Source of the DNA: Hydromonas sp.
GTDB taxonomy: Bacteria > Pseudomonadota > Gammaproteobacteria > Burkholderiales > Burkholderiaceae
Length of the DNA: 64,000 bases
Direction: 5' to 3'
Assembly: GCA_017495165.1 (NCBI GenBank)
Contig: JAFEII010000026.1
Location: forward strand, 41,189 to 105,188
Below the pieces are notes generated by a model. That model had not been told where the DNA came from. It saw only the letters and a list, made by a program, of their open reading frames with translations, and ran no database searches. This document shows, piece by piece, positions 45,439 through 54,217 of this stretch. Position 1 is the first letter of the stretch. Each line of letters opens with the position of its first letter. The position numbers and the translations under genes were made by a program.

Positions 45439-46430
45439 GCGCTTTACATTTAAATATTGATTCCTATACGTTGTTTTGGTATTACATTTTGGGGCTGGTG
45501 CTGCTGATTGGTTTGGCGCACATTACGACGTATTTTTTTAATGTGCGGGCGGCACGCTTGAATTTAAAGACGCAGCGCGCGTTTTTGTTGCGCACGCAGC
45601 GGCATTTGTCGACGTTTTGGTGGGTGTTGATTGCGGCGATTTTGGTGATGGTGTTTGGTGTGACGGGCGCGCTGGTGGTGTGTGCGATTGTGTCTTTTAT
45701 GGGCTTGCGTGAGTTTGTGACGTTAACGCCCGTAAAAAGCGGTGATTATCGCGCCTTGTTTTTTTCATTCTTTGTGTTTTTACCGTTGCAGTATGTGTTG
45801 ATTGGGTTGCAGGAGTTTGGTTTTTTTACGGTGTTGATTCCTGTGTACGCGTTTTTGTTGTTGCCGATTTTAACCATTGTTCATGCCGATACTGACCGCT
45901 TTTTGTCGCGCAGTGCGTCGATGCAGTGGGGTTTGATGATTGCGGTGTATTGCTTGAGCCATACGGTGGCGATTTTGCAAACGCAGGCGGTGATTGATTT
46001 TTCTACGGCTGGCAAGGCGTTGATGTTGTTGTTTTTCTTGATTTTGGTGCGTTTTTCGATGTTGTGGCAGCATTTGGCCGATTATGCGTTTCGTTCGCGC
46101 ACTACGCGGATTGCGGCCAAAATCCATTCGCGCATGACGTGGCAGGGTTTTGTGGTGTCCGCGTTGATGAATGCGCTGATTGCGGCGGCGTTTTTTAAGT
46201 TGACGCCGTTTACGTTTTGGCAGGCGGCGATTGCGGGCGCGTTAATTGCGAGTTCGGCGGTGTTTGGTCGTTTGGTGATGCGTGGCATTACGTATAGTTT
46301 GGGCATCAAGGACTGGGGGGAGTTGACAGGTGGGCAGCAAGGCGTGATGGACAGGCTCGATGCGTTTTTGTATGCCGCGCCAATTTTCTTTCATTACGCG
46401 CAATTTGTGACTGAGCATGGGGGTTTTTGA
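45435..46430 (+). CDS. CDP-diacylglycerol synthase family protein (CdsA-like)
   Basis: A 331-residue integral membrane protein with about eight TM segments. The cytidylyltransferase region is recognised by a C-terminal AAPIFFHYAQF after GVMDRLDAF, which is the position of the GxxDRxDS-type signature, here in altered form. The upstream part GLREFVTLTPVKSGDYRAL and DWGELTGGQQGVMDR fits the family. It presumably activates phosphatidate for phospholipid synthesis, but the altered signature leaves a different substrate possible. It overlaps the preceding acyltransferase by four bases and its stop overlaps the start of ribD by one base. Confidence 0.85.
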   Translation: MSALHLNIDSYTLFWYYILGLVLLIGLAHITTYFFNVRAARLNLKTQRAFLLRTQRHLSTFWWVLIAAILVMVFGVTGALVVCAIVSFMGLREFVTLTPVKSGDYRALFFSFFVFLPLQYVLIGLQEFGFFTVLIPVYAFLLLPILTIVHADTDRFLSRSASMQWGLMIAVYCLSHTVAILQTQAVIDFSTAGKALMLLFFLILVRFSMLWQHLADYAFRSRTTRIAAKIHSRMTWQGFVVSALMNALIAAAFFKLTPFTFWQAAIAGALIASSAVFGRLVMRGITYSLGIKDWGELTGGQQGVMDRLDAFLYAAPIFFHYAQFVTEHGGF

Positions 46431-47593
46431 TGTTGAGCCAAAATGACAACCGTTTTATGACGCAGGCCTTGGCGTTGGCGCAGCAAGCGATTGGATTGTC
46501 GTCGCCCAATCCGCGTGTGGGTTGCGTGTTGACGTTGGATGGCAAAGTGGTGGGGCAAGGTTTTACGCAGGCCGTGGGGCAAGCACACGCTGAAGTGATG
46601 GCGATTGCGGATGCGCGGGCGCAACAGGCTGATTTGGCTGGCTGCACGGTGTATGTGACGCTTGAGCCTTGTGTGCATTTTGGCCGCACGCCGCCGTGCG
46701 TGGATGCGTTGATTGCGATTGCGCCGTTGCGGGTTGTGGTGGCGTGTTTGGATGCCAATCCGAAGGTGGCGGGACAAGGCGTGGCGGCGTTGCGCGCAGC
46801 TGGTTTGATGGTGGATGTGTTGCCCGATCAAGCGGTTTTGGCGCAGCAGGCGTTTGATTTAAATATTGGTTTTATGCAACGCATGGCGCATCAACGTGTG
46901 TATACGCGTCTGAAATGGGCGGCGTCAATCGATGGCAAAAGCGCACTCAATGATGGCCGCAGTCAATGGATTACGGGCAGCGCGGCTCGGCAAGATGGGC
47001 AGCTGTTTCGCGCCCGTGCGGATGTGATTGTGACGGGGATTGGCACGGTGTTGCATGACAATCCGCAGCTTAACGTGCGGGTCAAGCAGCTGACGCGTCC
47101 GTTGATTAAATGCGTGATTGATACCTTTGCGCGCGTGCCGACGGGTGCGGCGTTGTGGCAGGATGGTGCGCCTGTGTGGCTGGTGTGCGGGCAGCTTGAT
47201 GCGGCACATGCGGCGTTTGCTGCCCAACAAAGCCGCTTGGTGGCGTTGAGCGCGCAGCATCCGCAATTGGTGGTGTTGACTGTGCCGCTCAAACATGAAC
47301 GGGTCGATTTGGCGGCGCTGTGGACGTATTTTGCGGCGCAAGAATTGAATGAAGTGCATGTGGAGGCGGGTGGCACATTAAATGCGAGTTTGCTGGCGCA
47401 GGGGTTGGTCGATGAGTTGCTGATGTATGTGGCGCCCCGCTTGATGGGCGCCGGTTTAAGTGCGGCGGGTTTTTTGCCTGAAGCGGTGCTGGATGATTTG
47501 AGCGCGCCAGCGCAATGGCGGTGGCAAAGTTTGGCGTTGGTGGGCGAGGATGCGCGTTTGCGGGCGCAAAAGATACGCGGTGCGCTTGCATGA
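46430..47593 (+). CDS. ribD: Bifunctional riboflavin deaminase-reductase RibD
   Basis: A 387-residue enzyme catalysing the second and third steps of riboflavin synthesis. The deaminase half holds the zinc motif HAEVMA and EPCVHFGRTPPCVDAL. The reductase half starts near residue 150 with VYTRLKWAASIDGK, SQWITGSAARQDGQ and DVIVTGIGTVLHDNP. The end of the reductase (EVHVEAGGTLNASLL) is normal. The ATG at 46430 overlaps the stop of cdsA. A REP-like doublet separates it from ribE. Confidence 0.96.
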   Translation: MLSQNDNRFMTQALALAQQAIGLSSPNPRVGCVLTLDGKVVGQGFTQAVGQAHAEVMAIADARAQQADLAGCTVYVTLEPCVHFGRTPPCVDALIAIAPLRVVVACLDANPKVAGQGVAALRAAGLMVDVLPDQAVLAQQAFDLNIGFMQRMAHQRVYTRLKWAASIDGKSALNDGRSQWITGSAARQDGQLFRARADVIVTGIGTVLHDNPQLNVRVKQLTRPLIKCVIDTFARVPTGAALWQDGAPVWLVCGQLDAAHAAFAAQQSRLVALSAQHPQLVVLTVPLKHERVDLAALWTYFAAQELNEVHVEAGGTLNASLLAQGLVDELLMYVAPRLMGAGLSAAGFLPEAVLDDLSAPAQWRWQSLALVGEDARLRAQKIRGALA

Positions 47594-47632
47594 ATCGGGT
47601 ATTTTTTAGCCACGGTTTCAATTGAAGCGGTT

Positions 47633-47720
47633 GTAGGGCGGGCATTTATGCTCGCCGTTTGATTGGATTTTGGTTGCGTTTTGCTTGCTTATGATTGGCG
47701 GGCATGAATGCCCGCCCTAC
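47633..47720. repeat. REP-like palindromic doublet, copy 2
   Basis: Arms at 47633-47656 and 47697-47720 are inverted copies of the arms at 14883-14956, with one change in the left arm. It is inserted between ribD and ribE, about 40 bases after ribD. Confidence 0.85.
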
Positions 47721-47762
47721 ATTTTAAAAGTTAAAAACGGCTGGTTTTCACAAGGGAATAAC

Positions 47763-48386
47763 ATGTTTACAGGAATTATTGGGGCGGTTGGGCAGATTAC
47801 AACAGTGGCGCCGATTGCGAATAGCTCTTTGAGCGGTGTGCGTTTGACACTGGATGCGGCGGATTTGGATTTAAGTGATGTGGGCTTGGGTGACTCGATT
47901 GCGATTAACGGCGCGTGCATGACGGTGGTGACGCTGGATGCGGGTGCGCGTGCGTTTGCGGTGGATGTGTCGTTTGAAAGTTTGTCTAAAACCACGGGTT
48001 TGCAGCAGGTTGGCGCGGTGAATTTAGAAAAAGCCATGCGTTTGTCTGACCGTTTGGGCGGGCATTTGGTGAGTGGGCATGTGGATGATGTGGCGCGGAT
48101 TGTGTCACTCAATGCGCTGGCGGAGTCGTTTGAGCTGGTTTTTAGCGCGCCTTTGAGGTGGCGGCGTTTTTTGGCGGACAAAGGTTCGGTCACGCTGCAC
48201 GGCACGAGTTTGACGGTGAACCGCGTTTGGGTGGATGACGCGGCGGTTTTTGGCAGTATTAATTTGATTCCGCACACGATGGCGCACACGGTGTTTCAGT
48301 TTTTGCGGGCGGGTGATGCAATTAATTTAGAAATTGATTTACTGGCGCGGTACGTTGACCAGTTGTTACACAAGGATGCACCATGA
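47763..48386 (+). CDS. ribE: Riboflavin synthase alpha subunit
   Basis: A 207-residue enzyme that makes riboflavin from two lumazine molecules. MFTGIIGAVGQITTV is the standard start and the two homologous lumazine-binding domains are visible: GDSIAINGACMTVV in the first and KGSVTLHGTSLTVNRV in the second. GGHLVSGHVDDVARI is the key linker. An AAGGGA site precedes the ATG at 47763; the 31-residue in-frame extension upstream runs through REP sequence and is rejected. The stop overlaps the start of the first glycosyltransferase gene by four bases (ATGA), coupling core and accessory genes. Confidence 0.95.
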   Translation: MFTGIIGAVGQITTVAPIANSSLSGVRLTLDAADLDLSDVGLGDSIAINGACMTVVTLDAGARAFAVDVSFESLSKTTGLQQVGAVNLEKAMRLSDRLGGHLVSGHVDDVARIVSLNALAESFELVFSAPLRWRRFLADKGSVTLHGTSLTVNRVWVDDAAVFGSINLIPHTMAHTVFQFLRAGDAINLEIDLLARYVDQLLHKDAP

Positions 48387-49774
48387 ATTTTATAGATGTT
48401 GACCAGTTCGCGCGTGACCAGCTCAATGAGCTTGCCAATGGTCAGTTGGACGCGGTTTTGGGGCGGGTGAGTCAAATGGCGCATGATGTGTCAAGCCATC
48501 CGCGTGCGCTGTCAAAGGTGCTTGCTTCGCCTGAATTGGACGAGTTATGCCGCGTGGCGGGGCAATCGACGTTGGCGCAGCTCAATCACTCGGTGGCAAA
48601 TGTGGCGGAAAAACCGTGGTTATTTATTGCGACGTATTTGTATGACAACGGCGGGCATACGCGGGTTTTGGAGGATTTTATTAAGTTTGCAGATGGCAAA
48701 AAATGCATTGTGCTGTTGACCAATTTGGCCAATGGCGACCCTGTGATTCACAAAGGCGATTTGTATGTGGATGAAGTGGCGCGATTGGGTGCGGATACTG
48801 AAATTTGTCTGGGCGGTGGTTTGGCGGATAAATTGCGTTGGTTGCAACAAAAAATCGTTGATTTGCAACCTGAGCGCACGTTTTTGTTTCATCACTTTTA
48901 TGACAGCGTGGCGGTTGCGGCAAGTGAGGCAATTCCTGCGGGCAGCGGGTATTTATTGCACCACGCCGATTATCGTTTTTCGTTGGGCGTGCATGCGGCG
49001 CGCTTGAACCATATTGATTTTCATGCGGCGGGTTTGTGCGCGTGTCGCGACAAAATCAAGGTCAAAAATCAGGTGTATTGGCCCATGTCGGCTTCGGATG
49101 ATGGGATTCGCAGCGCGGAGAGTTTTTATAAAAATGGCCGTTTTACCACCGCGTCATCGGGCGCGCCTGCCAAATTTAATGTGCCGTATCCGTACAACTA
49201 TTTTGATTTGATTGGGCAAATGATTGCCGCAACCGATGGCGCGCACGTGCACATTGGGCGTTTGAGCGATGATGATTTGGCGCGGATTTATCGTGGCTTG
49301 GACGCGCACGGCGTGCCGCATGAGCGTTTGATTTATGTGCCCGTTGTGCCCTCGGTGTGGCGCGCATTGGTGGAATATGGGGTGGATGTGTATTTGCCAT
49401 CATTTCCAACGGGCGGCAACAAAGCGACGATTGAGGCGATGGGCTGCGGTACGCCGATTATTTCGCATCAAGGTTTGGGGGATTTTCGGTATATTTTGGG
49501 CGGCGATTTTATTATGTATCCACAAACCCCGCGCTGGCGCGAGCCTGAGCAATTATTGAATGCGTTGCGCAGCATGAATCAGTTGCCAGAATTGCTCAAA
49601 CACCGCTTGGCTGCGCGGGCGCAATACGATGCGCAACACGCTGAATCTGTGGCGCGTCATGCGATTAACGCACGCGAGGCGCTGCCGCTGCCAGATATTG
49701 CGCTAGAAACCTTTACGCCGATGAGTTTGCAAGACTTTTATTTTTATGAAGCGTATCCAATGGCGGGTGCTTGA
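48383..49774 (+). CDS. GT-B fold glycosyltransferase, first gene of glycan locus
   Basis: A 463-residue protein. The first 80 residues are helical. A GT-B core follows: PWLFIATYLYDNGGHTRVLED near residue 80 is the acceptor-domain opening, and the donor part includes VYLPSFPTGGNKATIEAMGC then GTPIISHQGLGDFRYILGG (residues 335-375), which resembles protein O-glycosyltransferases of the GT41/HMW1C type as well as GT4 enzymes. The donor sugar and acceptor are unknown. The ATG overlaps the ribE stop, so at least part of its expression depends on the riboflavin transcript. A 175-base gap with no gene separates it from the rest of the locus. Confidence 0.8.
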   Translation: MNFIDVDQFARDQLNELANGQLDAVLGRVSQMAHDVSSHPRALSKVLASPELDELCRVAGQSTLAQLNHSVANVAEKPWLFIATYLYDNGGHTRVLEDFIKFADGKKCIVLLTNLANGDPVIHKGDLYVDEVARLGADTEICLGGGLADKLRWLQQKIVDLQPERTFLFHHFYDSVAVAASEAIPAGSGYLLHHADYRFSLGVHAARLNHIDFHAAGLCACRDKIKVKNQVYWPMSASDDGIRSAESFYKNGRFTTASSGAPAKFNVPYPYNYFDLIGQMIAATDGAHVHIGRLSDDDLARIYRGLDAHGVPHERLIYVPVVPSVWRALVEYGVDVYLPSFPTGGNKATIEAMGCGTPIISHQGLGDFRYILGGDFIMYPQTPRWREPEQLLNALRSMNQLPELLKHRLAARAQYDAQHAESVARHAINAREALPLPDIALETFTPMSLQDFYFYEAYPMAGA

Positions 49775-49949
49775 TTGGTGTTCGCCAAAAATCTGCAGCC
49801 ATTTCTCTCGATACTGATACCCGAGTCAGTGAACAAGAAGAGCTGTTTATTTGTTTAGTCTCTATTTATTTGCCCAAGCGAAACCTAATAGAGCCAAACT
49901 AAGGTAGAATATTCGACTTTATTAAGCTACGTTCTATGGATTGACTAAT

Positions 49950-51101
49950 ATGAATAAAATCAACATCGGTATTTCGTTTTTTGCTGTCAAAGACGCCCAA
50001 CTTTGGTCAAATGGCCTCAACATGAATATCGGCTTTTTGGTGCATTTGTTTAAAGCGAGCCCCATGGTCGGAAAAGTCTACCTACTGAATGGCGGCGACT
50101 TGGATGCCATTCCTGACGGTTTGCCGTTTGAGGCGTTGGGCGCGCCGCTGGTGCGTCCACGTGATGTGACGTTTGACTTGGATTTGGTGATTGAAATGGG
50201 TGCGCAGCTGCCAACGGAGTGGCTCAAACGTGTGAGCGCGCTTGGCGTGAAAATCGTGAGTTTTTTGGTTGGCCACACGTATGCAGGCAGCGCGGAAGGC
50301 CCGATTTTTGATCGAAATTCTGGCCAAATGTTTACCGATGCACCGTGGGATGAAACTTGGACATTGCCGCAGTACATGAAAACCTGCGCGCCCATGTTGC
50401 GCACGTTGACCCGTGCACCCGTGATTGACATGCCGCACATTTGGTCGCCTGAGTTTTTGCAAGCCCAGATTACAGAATACGAAGAAAAAGGCTTCTCATT
50501 TGGCTTTAAACCACACGCCGCTGGCGAAGCGCGCCGCCCTTGGCGCATGACCATGTTTGAGCCAAATCTTTCTGTGGCCAAAACCAGTTTTATTCCCATG
50601 CTTGTGTGTGACGCGGCCTACCGAACCAATCCTGACGCGATTGAGCGCATGATGGTTTTAAACACCGTTCACATGAAAAACCACCAAACATTTAACCGTT
50701 TTGCCATCAACACGCAGTTGACCAAAGACGGCAAAGCGAGCTACGAGCCGCGTCTGTCGTTTGCTGACTGCATGATGCAACACAGTATGGATGCCATCGT
50801 GTCGCATCAGTGGGAAAATGCCCAAAACTATCTTTACTATGATGCTTTGTACGGCAACTATCCACTTATTCACAACTCTGAGTTCTTAAAGAAAGCCGAT
50901 GTTGGCTTTTACTACCCAGGCTTTGAAGCAAAAGCAGGTGCTGCGCAAGTGTTAAATGCTTGGGAAAAAGATGCGGATTATTGGGAAGACGCTAAAGCAA
51001 AAAATGCGGCTTATTTAGAAACTTTGTCGCCAACCAATCAAAACAATATTGACATATTTACCACGCAAATACAGCGTTTGTTAGCAGGAGTGAAACCATG
51101 A
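49950..51101 (+). CDS. DUF2827 protein, copy 1
   Basis: A 383-residue protein. DUF2827 is a Burkholderiales family of unknown role. The start IGISFFAVKDAQLWSNGLNMN is the family opening, DLDLVIEMGAQLPTEWLKR is the conserved middle, and QWENAQNYLYYDALYGNYPLIHN near residue 290 looks like the donor-nucleotide side of a GT-B glycosyltransferase, followed by FYYPGFEAKAGAAQVLNAW. From context I infer a glycosyltransferase. It overlaps copy 2 by four bases. The ATG at 49950 follows a TGGA site and an upstream TAGAAT hexamer that may mark a promoter near 49905. Confidence 0.8.
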   Translation: MNKINIGISFFAVKDAQLWSNGLNMNIGFLVHLFKASPMVGKVYLLNGGDLDAIPDGLPFEALGAPLVRPRDVTFDLDLVIEMGAQLPTEWLKRVSALGVKIVSFLVGHTYAGSAEGPIFDRNSGQMFTDAPWDETWTLPQYMKTCAPMLRTLTRAPVIDMPHIWSPEFLQAQITEYEEKGFSFGFKPHAAGEARRPWRMTMFEPNLSVAKTSFIPMLVCDAAYRTNPDAIERMMVLNTVHMKNHQTFNRFAINTQLTKDGKASYEPRLSFADCMMQHSMDAIVSHQWENAQNYLYYDALYGNYPLIHNSEFLKKADVGFYYPGFEAKAGAAQVLNAWEKDADYWEDAKAKNAAYLETLSPTNQNNIDIFTTQIQRLLAGVKP

Positions 51102-52225
51102 AATGCAAAGACAAGAAAAAACTCCAAGTAGGCGTGACCTTAAATGTGCGCGAAGGGTTTCAATCGGTTTGGGAAAACGGTATTTTTCAAAACTGTGCTT
51201 TTTTGGTGCAATTGCTTAAAAATTCGCCCATTGTTAGCCGCGCCGTGATTGTCAATCCATCGGGCGTCAAACCCAATGAAGCGATGATGTTGGGCGACCT
51301 TGGCTTAGAAATTTTAAGCCTTGACCAATCCATGATTGATTTGGACATCGTCATTGAGATGAGCGCGATGATTGATGACCATTGGGTGGTTGAGTTTAAA
51401 AACAAAGGTGGCAAATACGTTGGGATGCGCGTGGGCAATGATTATGTGATTGATATTGAGCGCGCGATTTTTGACAAAACACCGGGCGGTTTGTGCAGCG
51501 ACAAGCCGTATGATCAGATGTGGACGATTCCCGAATACATTGACAGTTGCACGGATTACTTCTCGCTCAACACCCGCGCGCCCGTCAAAATTGTGCCGCA
51601 TTTGTGGACGCCTGAGTTTTTCCAAAAAGGCATTGACACCCTGCCTAAAGACAAGCAATTTGGCTATGTGCCTGGCAAAAAAAATTGGCGCGTGTGCAGC
51701 TTTGAGCCCAATGTGTGCATGGTTAAAACCTCGTTTATCCCAATGTTTTTGGTGGAAGAAGCCTATCGTTTGCAGCCATCATTTTTAGAAAGTGTGCGTT
51801 TTTGTAATACGGCGCACATCAAGCCGAACGGTAAATTTGAAGCGATTTGCAAGCGTTTGGACGTTGTGAACCATGATTTAACCACGTTTGATGGCCGTTT
51901 TGCGGTGTATGAATACATGGCGCATTATGGTGACTGTATTGTGACGCACCAATGGGAAAATGCCCAAAACTACCTGTACTACGAAGCGCTGTACGGCTCA
52001 TATCCGCTGATTCACAACTCGCCGATTCTCAAAGGCTTGGGCTATTACTACCCTGATTTTGATAGCCAGGCGGGCGGCCAAGTTTTGCTTGACGCATTTG
52101 CTGAGCACGACAACAACCTAAAAACCTATACGCGTGACGCAAAAGCGTTTATTAAAACGCTGGGTGTCAACCATCCCGCCAACGTGAAGGCTTACACCAA
52201 CGAGCTTCGCAGCCTTTTTGACTAA
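51098..52225 (+). CDS. DUF2827 protein, copy 2
   Basis: A 375-residue paralogue of the preceding gene. LQVGVTLNVREGFQSVWENG, LDIVIEMSAMIDDHWVVEFK and QWENAQNYLYYEALYGSYPLIHN line up with copy 1, ending in a GYYYPDFDSQAGGQVLLDAF segment. The two differ over most of the length, so the duplication is old. It starts inside the last codon of copy 1 (ATGA) with GGAG upstream. Predicted glycosyltransferase by the GT-B like donor motif; sugar unknown. The next gene starts 19 bases later. Confidence 0.82.
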   Translation: MKCKDKKKLQVGVTLNVREGFQSVWENGIFQNCAFLVQLLKNSPIVSRAVIVNPSGVKPNEAMMLGDLGLEILSLDQSMIDLDIVIEMSAMIDDHWVVEFKNKGGKYVGMRVGNDYVIDIERAIFDKTPGGLCSDKPYDQMWTIPEYIDSCTDYFSLNTRAPVKIVPHLWTPEFFQKGIDTLPKDKQFGYVPGKKNWRVCSFEPNVCMVKTSFIPMFLVEEAYRLQPSFLESVRFCNTAHIKPNGKFEAICKRLDVVNHDLTTFDGRFAVYEYMAHYGDCIVTHQWENAQNYLYYEALYGSYPLIHNSPILKGLGYYYPDFDSQAGGQVLLDAFAEHDNNLKTYTRDAKAFIKTLGVNHPANVKAYTNELRSLFD

Positions 52226-52244
52226 ATATTAGATGGAGCCACTT

Positions 52245-53609
52245 ATGGTAGCTAAAGTTAAAGTTATAACCCTGCTCGACCGAATGGATGCGGAGTTGTT
52301 GCGCAATCACCGCCACTATGCAGACATGTACGGTTACGAGCATTTATGGTTTGAAACGCACAATTTATCACACGCAAAACTCAAGCTTGCTTACAAGTAC
52401 GACTGCTTGTTTCAGCATCTGCGCGCCTTAAACGAAGATGATATCGTTGTGCTGCTTGACAATCACTCCGTTATATTTCACCCCATTGACATCCATGCAA
52501 TTATGGGCGGCCGCAGCAGTATTGTGGTTGACGGCCCTGCCGAAGGCGGTGGCAATGAAATCCCTTTAACCAATTTTTTGGTGATGCGTAACACCAAAGA
52601 AATCAGAGAGATTTTATTTAAAATCAGTTTCGATTTACATAATGCGCTTGCATTGCATGACGACCCTCAAGAAGAAACGCTATTGCAGCGATTTCCCGTT
52701 TTACCAATCAATACAGCACTGGGTGACCTATACATCAATATAAGTTGGGGTATTAGTGATTGGCACAAAGCTCGAATTTTTATCTTGAGTCTGAACTATT
52801 TAGGCGCATGGGCGGGCGACAGAGTTACCTATGATCATGTACGTGCATTCATACATGACACGCACCTTGAAAAAGTCATGGTCAAACGGGTCAATGGGGC
52901 GCTGATTGAGGGCAAACCTGTATTAGAAAAAGCCAACTACCCCGTCATATCGACCGACCCAGTGAGTCGGTTTAATCCACACGGTAGAATTGCTTTTATC
53001 ACCTTATACACACATCATGTAGAAGATTATTCTCGTATTTCTGAACACAACGTCAAGCGTTATTGCGACCGGCATGGTTATGCATATCATGTATACCGTG
53101 CAATTCCAGAAGAATTGGATCAAACAATTAGCGCAGCATGGATTAAAAGCTGGCTTCTCAAAAACAATATCGCCAATCATGATTGGGTGATTTGGATTGA
53201 TTCAGACGTCTTATTTAGGAATCCACACCTTAAAATTGAACCCTTGCTCGAAGGGCGGGACATCTTGCTTGGCAAAGACATCTGTGCGTGGCCGATTAAT
53301 GCGGGCGTAATGGGGTTTAAAAACACGCCAGCCAATGTTGAGTTGATTGACAAAATATGGCAACGCATCCTTGAGGTTGACGATAAAACCACCATGTGGA
53401 GTAACCAAAGCGACCAATTTCACACCATCAATGTGATGACTGAAAACGACATCCTGAACGAGGTGAACGTCTTGGATTGCCTCACCATAAATACAGCGCC
53501 TCCTATGTCAACGCCCAACTCATTTTTAACGCATTACGTGGGTTTGTGTGATTTATACCGCAGTGTGTATATGGCGCATGATGACTTAATCTCACAACAA
53601 GGAAGATAA
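52245..53609 (+). CDS. Two-domain GT-A glycosyltransferase (GT34-like C-terminal half)
   Basis: A 454-residue protein. Residues 1-230 look like a GT-A module that has lost a clear DxD (DDIVVLLDNHSVIFHPI). Residues 250-454 are a GMA12/MNN10-type (GT34) galactosyl- or xylosyltransferase-like module: ITLYTHHVEDYSRISEHNVK, HGYAYHVYRAIPEELDQ, WIKSWLLKNNIANHDWVIWI and DSDVLFRNP, where DSD binds metal and nucleotide sugar. CAWPINAGVMGFKNTPAN completes the site. The ATG at 52245 has GGAG at six bases; an in-frame ATG at 52233 is possible. The GTs in this family are common in cell-surface glycan loci. It lies between DUF2827 copy 2 and a methyltransferase. Confidence 0.78.
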   Translation: MVAKVKVITLLDRMDAELLRNHRHYADMYGYEHLWFETHNLSHAKLKLAYKYDCLFQHLRALNEDDIVVLLDNHSVIFHPIDIHAIMGGRSSIVVDGPAEGGGNEIPLTNFLVMRNTKEIREILFKISFDLHNALALHDDPQEETLLQRFPVLPINTALGDLYINISWGISDWHKARIFILSLNYLGAWAGDRVTYDHVRAFIHDTHLEKVMVKRVNGALIEGKPVLEKANYPVISTDPVSRFNPHGRIAFITLYTHHVEDYSRISEHNVKRYCDRHGYAYHVYRAIPEELDQTISAAWIKSWLLKNNIANHDWVIWIDSDVLFRNPHLKIEPLLEGRDILLGKDICAWPINAGVMGFKNTPANVELIDKIWQRILEVDDKTTMWSNQSDQFHTINVMTENDILNEVNVLDCLTINTAPPMSTPNSFLTHYVGLCDLYRSVYMAHDDLISQQGR

Positions 53610-53613
53610 CAAA

Positions 53614-54216
53614 ATGGCAATACCTTTACCGCGCAAACTACAAATTGGCTCTGGCAATAAATTCAAAGAAGACTTCATTAACATTGACATCAACGCCAAC
53701 AAAAAAACCGATTTATTGATGGACATTGCCCAACCCATCGCTTGGGGCAAACTCAAAACAACCCAACGCTTTGGTCGCGTCAAACTCACACCCGGCTGCG
53801 TTGATTATATTTTGTGTGAACACGTGCTTGAACACATCCCCAATTTGGTTGACGCCATGACCAATTGCCTTGAGCTGCTGGCCGATGATGGTGTGATGGA
53901 AATTGAAGTGCCGTACGATTTATCCTACGGCGCGTGGATGGATCCAACGCACGTGCGCGCATTTAATGAATTGAGCTGGCAATATTATTGCAGCGAACAT
54001 GCGTGGTACATCAACTGGCGCACGCATTGCTTTGACTTGGTTGATCACGCCTATTTTATTGACTCGCCATACGGCCAAGGCATATTGGCCAAGCACAACA
54101 ATGACTGGGATGCGGTGCGTCCGCTGCCACGCGTGATTGAGCGAATTCGCGTCAAACTCAAAAAACGCCCGTATACCGCCGATGAAATTGCCCGCTTTAC
54201 CGCTGAGGAACAATAA
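53614..54216 (+). CDS. SAM-dependent methyltransferase, stand-alone
   Basis: A 200-residue class I methyltransferase. The SAM loop LQIGSGNKFKEDFINIDIN is intact at residues 10-28, followed by the acidic DLLMDIAQPI. The post-loop CEHVLEHIPNLVDAMTNC carries the usual EHxLEH motif, and LADDGVMEIEVPYDLSYGAW is strand 5 on. It could methylate a sugar or glycan end. Its closest relatives in the window are the C-terminal domains of the four fusion glycosyltransferases downstream, which look like degraded copies. An AAGGAAG site precedes the ATG, five bases after the previous stop. Confidence 0.85.
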   Translation: MAIPLPRKLQIGSGNKFKEDFINIDINANKKTDLLMDIAQPIAWGKLKTTQRFGRVKLTPGCVDYILCEHVLEHIPNLVDAMTNCLELLADDGVMEIEVPYDLSYGAWMDPTHVRAFNELSWQYYCSEHAWYINWRTHCFDLVDHAYFIDSPYGQGILAKHNNDWDAVRPLPRVIERIRVKLKKRPYTADEIARFTAEEQ

Positions 54217-54217
54217 G

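Noticed and set aside
47670..47762. N-terminal extension of ribE
   Set aside because: It translates REP sequence; the family start and AAGGGA site are at 47763.
49775..49949. Gene fragment between the first glycosyltransferase and DUF2827 copy 1
   Set aside because: A short frame reads SLDTDTRVSEQEELFICL but has no start, no extension and no recognised family.
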